This document shows positions 60,401-64,000 of a DNA stretch of 64,000 nucleotides, piece by piece. The DNA is from Hemicentrotus pulcherrimus. Its lineage: Eukaryota; Echinodermata; Echinoidea; Camarodonta; Strongylocentrotidae. The notes under the pieces are model-generated. The model was not told the DNA's origin. It ran no database searches and saw only the letters and a program-made list of their open reading frames with translations. Position 1 is the stretch's first letter. Every line of letters begins with the position of its first letter. The position numbers and the translations under genes are program-made. The stretch is from NCBI GenBank assembly GCA_003118195.1, contig BEXV01000064.1:192735-256734 (forward strand), in the 5' to 3' direction.

Positions 60401-63008
60401 TATCCGCACGTCTCTCCTTTTTCTCTGACCGCAGTACAAGTTCACCAATCACGGCCACTTCCAGGCAGGTATCAACTTTCAAGGTGTCACATTCTTCAAA
60501 AGTTTATCGCCTCTCATCTTCAGGGGAGCTTGAGAGAGAGAGCTCGGAGGTTTTCACTTTCAAGGATGAAATGTATTTTAGTTCTTTTGACCTGGAGGTA
60601 ACTCAAGAGTCTTCATTCTCTGACCTTCTTAAAGATTTGAACTACAAAGACAGACATCTTCTACTCCCGTTAATGACTTCTTCACCTCACTAATTGCTTG
60701 TTTGAGTGCCCAAGTCAGCATTACATTTACTTTCTCATGTGCTGTCCATATGTGCTGAAGGCACAAACATTTTGGTTGCCATGTCTGAAATAGTTTGACA
60801 TGAAACGGAGAAGCCACTGAGCATATCAAACTTTTGGAAGTGAATAATTCTTTTCACAGGAATATCAGTTTTTATCAGAAGTGCAGTTTCTATTTTCTAT
60901 TCCATTTGATACACTCTCTTTAGATCTTCAGGATACTTGCATTCTACCAAAAGGACTATTTCAGTTTCGAGGCTTCATGATATTAACTTCATTTCTCCTC
61001 TGTGGAGTTTCTCCCTACTTTCTAATTCAATGCAGCTGCTTGTCTCAAAAAGTGGACAGTTTCTCCTCTAATTTGCAACAAGTTTTGACATCTTCATCTT
61101 GCTCATCTTCTATATGAGACTTGATGTTCAGCCAACATTTGTTGCATCAAAACCAGAAGTTTGTCACCATTAATCAAGCAAAAGACCTCAAATCTACTCA
61201 CTCTAGCACGCAAATTGAGACTTTCTCCCCTCAACAGCCTTTAAAGATTTTCAAACTCTGTGCTACCTGATCATCCTCATCCAAGTTAATCACATGTTTG
61301 AAATTTGAACGACGCTACAAGGAATTTCAAGTTTGGGATTGAAACTAGGTCATTTTGTTCTGGATATTTGGAAGTCATTTATTAAGAACTGAACTCTGCA
61401 GTTCTTGACATCTGTATATACCCTTAACTGTTGTTTCACAATTTTTCAAATATCTAAGAACATTTGAAAGGACATATCTTACCAGTACAACCTGAAATGG
61501 ACTACATGTAGTAGTTAGAGAAGTACTCTTCTTAATTCTTGTAAAATTTCATCTTGGTGCTTTAAAATTGTTATTTTGTAAACTAGAAAGCTTGCAAAGC
61601 ACAGGAGATTACCTAATTTGGTTTATTGAATCAACCTTACAGTGACTGTCGTGTGGAAGTTTTTATGTTTCCATGCCAAAAAAGGAAATTAGACAAATTT
61701 TATGGAGGACCTCTCACACCAGAGTCAAAACTATTTTCTAAGCAGAAATCTATGACTAGACAGCTACTAATTCCTGTACGGGACTTTCAGAGACTGATTC
61801 CTTCAATAGACTTGGAAGCGTTACTGCATCCTCGCAAAAAAGGCAGAGACAGATATTTAACATCATTAACGAGGAGCGATATGTGCTCGGTCTTTTAGAG
61901 GAAATCAAGGCATAAGCTGATGAGCTGAGGTGACGTGAGAGTGTTTTTTCTAGGATTCAAGACATTGGTTGATATCAGAGGTGTTAATTGATATGAATAC
62001 TACAGAACACATAGTATCACCTCTTCTCCGACTTCATTTGTAAATAGCTGGAACAAATCTAGAGGAACGATACATTGTTGGAACTTTGAAACTAATGAAA
62101 TCAACTCTTTCATCTTGTTATCAACCAATTATCGGTACTCCAAGGAAACATCATAATTCTTGAATATTTGTACATAATTAAATAGTCAAGTAACACAAGC
62201 ATTCATTGAAGTAACTTTAAAATATTGATAAGGAATTTCCTTCACCGATTGATAGGTACTGGTCAAAGCTAGGCCGAAATACAAGCAACTGCACATTTAT
62301 TGATTAAACAAAACCAAGGTACAAATAATCTCCAACAAAAATCTACAGTTTCAAGTTCTTCGTACAGTGAGTCTACTTGATTGGTCTTCATTCAGCAGGT
62401 TTCATATGATGGTGCAATTTTCTTTGAGGAAACACCTGAGAAATTTGGAAGGAGTCCGCTATCAGTTTTCACTCTGTGAAGTTCATCGTTTGCTACATGT
62501 GCAAGTCTAGTCCTTTTGCACTGGAGAAGTTAACGGTTTGATAAATCATTCTGGATTTCTGATGAAGATACAGAGTGGATAATAATTTTTGCTAGTCATA
62601 TTTAACTCATTGCATTTTAGTTGTACAGTTACCTGTGTTTCAAGTTGCGACACACAGGCAAGTGGCAGTTAATACGGCAGATTGAATCATTTTCATGGTT
62701 TGACACAAATATCTTTACAACCATCATTGGAGTCTAAGTAATTGAGAGCAGTGAAACTTAAAAGAGAATAACAAGTTGACTTTCTTCAACCCAAGAAATC
62801 TCTGTACTCCATGAAGATTAGAATGACCGCAATAGATTCCATCTAATAACCTGCATTCAATTAAGAACATTCAACTTGCAGGAGTATAGACAAATGCATT
62901 AGATCAGTGGAGATTGTTCTACAACATTCTAAACTGACCTAAGCAATACAACTTTGGATTCCAAGGGTTGCTTTTCTTGGTCTCAGCGAGGTGAACTAAA
63001 AACCTAAA

Positions 63009-63106
63009 ATGTTTTGCGCCGCAGTTCCAGATCACGCCACTGCTAGGAGCAGGGCTAATGCAGTCAAGGATGGACTTATTAAGAGAGTGGGACTTTACAA
63101 AAAAAG
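63009..63106 (+). CDS. putative first coding exon of an RGS-like protein
   Basis: An ATG opens 32 codons that end at the donor GTAGGTGTC in phase 2. The peptide starts MFCAAVPDHATARSRANAVK and continues DGLIKRVGLYKK. Its second half resembles the amphipathic membrane-binding helix that precedes the RGS domain in R4-family regulators of G-protein signalling. RGS3 there has AKDMKNKLGIFRRR; here NAVKDGLIKRVGLYKK shows the same spacing of KD, a basic residue, [LV]G[IL][FY] and a basic end. An early Cys and Ala-rich start also recall RGS4/5/16. RGS proteins speed GTP hydrolysis by G-alpha subunits. The RGS domain itself is not in the window, so the name is only a hypothesis. The GC content is above that of the flanking DNA. 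Upstream, about 3 kb without recognised repeats may hold 5' UTR and promoter. Confidence 0.42.
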
Positions 63107-64000
63107 GTAGGTGTCATAGGAACACTGGTCTTTATGATGATGATCAGTGTGAATCTATTCAAAGATTTTAATATATATATTGAAAATACAAAAACAAAAA
63201 ATGTTTTTTATCCAAATTTATTTATTTTTCATCAAAAGTAAAAGGATTACTTCTTTTACAAAAACTTTGAAGAAGATTTCTTTAATGATACTCAAATTAC
63301 CAACCCGTAGTTTATCTTCTTGTATATGTTAACACAATTTATGAAATGAATTACTGTATCGCTGCGGGTAAATAAAATCAATCAAATTAACAAAGAAACC
63401 CCAACACGTTTAAAAAGGCCAAATGGTACATCAAAACAGATATTTGACATAAAGTCATGTATCTATCGAAAGCAATTTTGTTTGTATATTCTTATTATAG
63501 TGTAACAACATTTTATATAATAATAAATGAGCAAAGAGAAACAGGAAACTAATCTACAATCTGATTGTACAGGAGGTGTATGATATAAAATGTATACCGG
63601 TAGTACCGGTACGTCATTCATATACCTTGGATATCTCTAAATAATATATATATTATATACACCTGTGACAAATTATATTCACCTCATCACCTGGCTTAAG
63701 TAACTTACATGTAGAACTGAATTTATAGTTGCCCAAACCAAACAGCATTTGTACATGTTTAATGTGTATGGGTGTGAAAGGGTCGGACAACCAAATATTC
63801 CACTTTTTGACTCACTATTATTGGCTGACAGATGACTTTGATACGGGACCCTGGGACTCTGAACAACTGCTAATTATATATATCTCTGCTTTACCACAGC
63901 CATGATTATATATCCTTTATGAAATTGCAAACTTCCTTGCATCACTAACACTTTACAGAATTATTACTGAATGGTGCTGAATATCTTTTACCTCAAAGGA
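63107..64000 (+). other. intron after the putative first exon at 63009
   Basis: AT-rich sequence with ACCGGTA repeats near 63595-63612. No second exon is recognised. An RGS-like second exon would have to lie beyond the window. Confidence 0.4.

Larger units (their letters stand above)
52293..63008. other. intergenic or first-intron region
   Basis: Contains an assembly gap (53240-53297), a repeat pair (54628-54772 and 57331-57483), a SINE with an ATT tail (55741-55993) and an inverted-repeat element (56585-57077). There is a duplicated GTAGGAATAAGTATAAGG near 59055-59095. The stretch 59900-63008 has no recognised repeat and may be 5' UTR or regulatory DNA of the exon at 63009. Open frames within it lack any motif I know. 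Confidence 0.5.

Noticed and set aside
61626..61898. 90-residue plus-strand frame before the putative RGS-like exon
   Set aside because: Charged and of normal complexity, but with no known motif and no donor. It could be a chance frame in a 5' UTR.

Overview
The window looks like a stretch of an intron-rich animal nuclear genome, most likely an echinoderm (sea urchin). This is an inference. It rests on AT-rich sequence, long introns with GT/AG borders, many MITEs and tRNA-derived SINEs, GA microsatellites, and protein similarity to metazoan genes. There is no bacterial-style gene packing, and nearly all long open frames in it are chance frames in introns or repeats.

The main gene lies on the minus strand. 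It is an alpha/epsilon-sarcoglycan (SGCE/SGCA type), a single-pass membrane protein of the dystrophin-associated complex. I could join ten exons whose reading phases all agree: 44543-44656, 41849-41997 (with a near-identical second copy at 41577-41725), 37976-38048, 36036-36240, 25532-25691, 24753-24949, a 24-base microexon at 19926-19949, 12678-12827, 6203-6322 and probably 982-1031. Together they encode about 413 residues: the end of a signal peptide, the extracellular domain, one membrane span and a cytoplasmic tail. The first exon with the start codon was not found, and the 3' end probably lies before base 1.

On the plus strand, two short first exons with the same splice phase (52255-52292 and 63009-63106) could be alternative starts of one gene whose remaining exons lie beyond base 64000. 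The second encodes a basic amphipathic segment that resembles the N-terminal helix of R4-family RGS proteins, most of all RGS3. This is tentative. If right, the sarcoglycan and this gene point away from each other.

The rest is intron and intergenic DNA holding old mobile elements: CACTA-like foldback MITEs (674-898, 42175-42448), Tc1/mariner-like foldbacks (2906-3567, 5120-5823), a piggyBac-like MITE with TTAA borders (23134-23635), other MITEs (17611-17976, 26837-26975, 30760-30915, 56585-57077), tRNA-derived SINEs (15490-15640, 34296-34558, 55741-55993), a LINE reverse-transcriptase remnant (35532-35715), a degenerate motif array (33335-34605) and several microsatellites. Two assembly scars are visible: a single N at 41819 between two copies of an exon, and a 58-base N run at 53240-53297 flanked by homopolymers. 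I saw no CRISPR array, rRNA, operon, intact tRNA gene or intact transposase.
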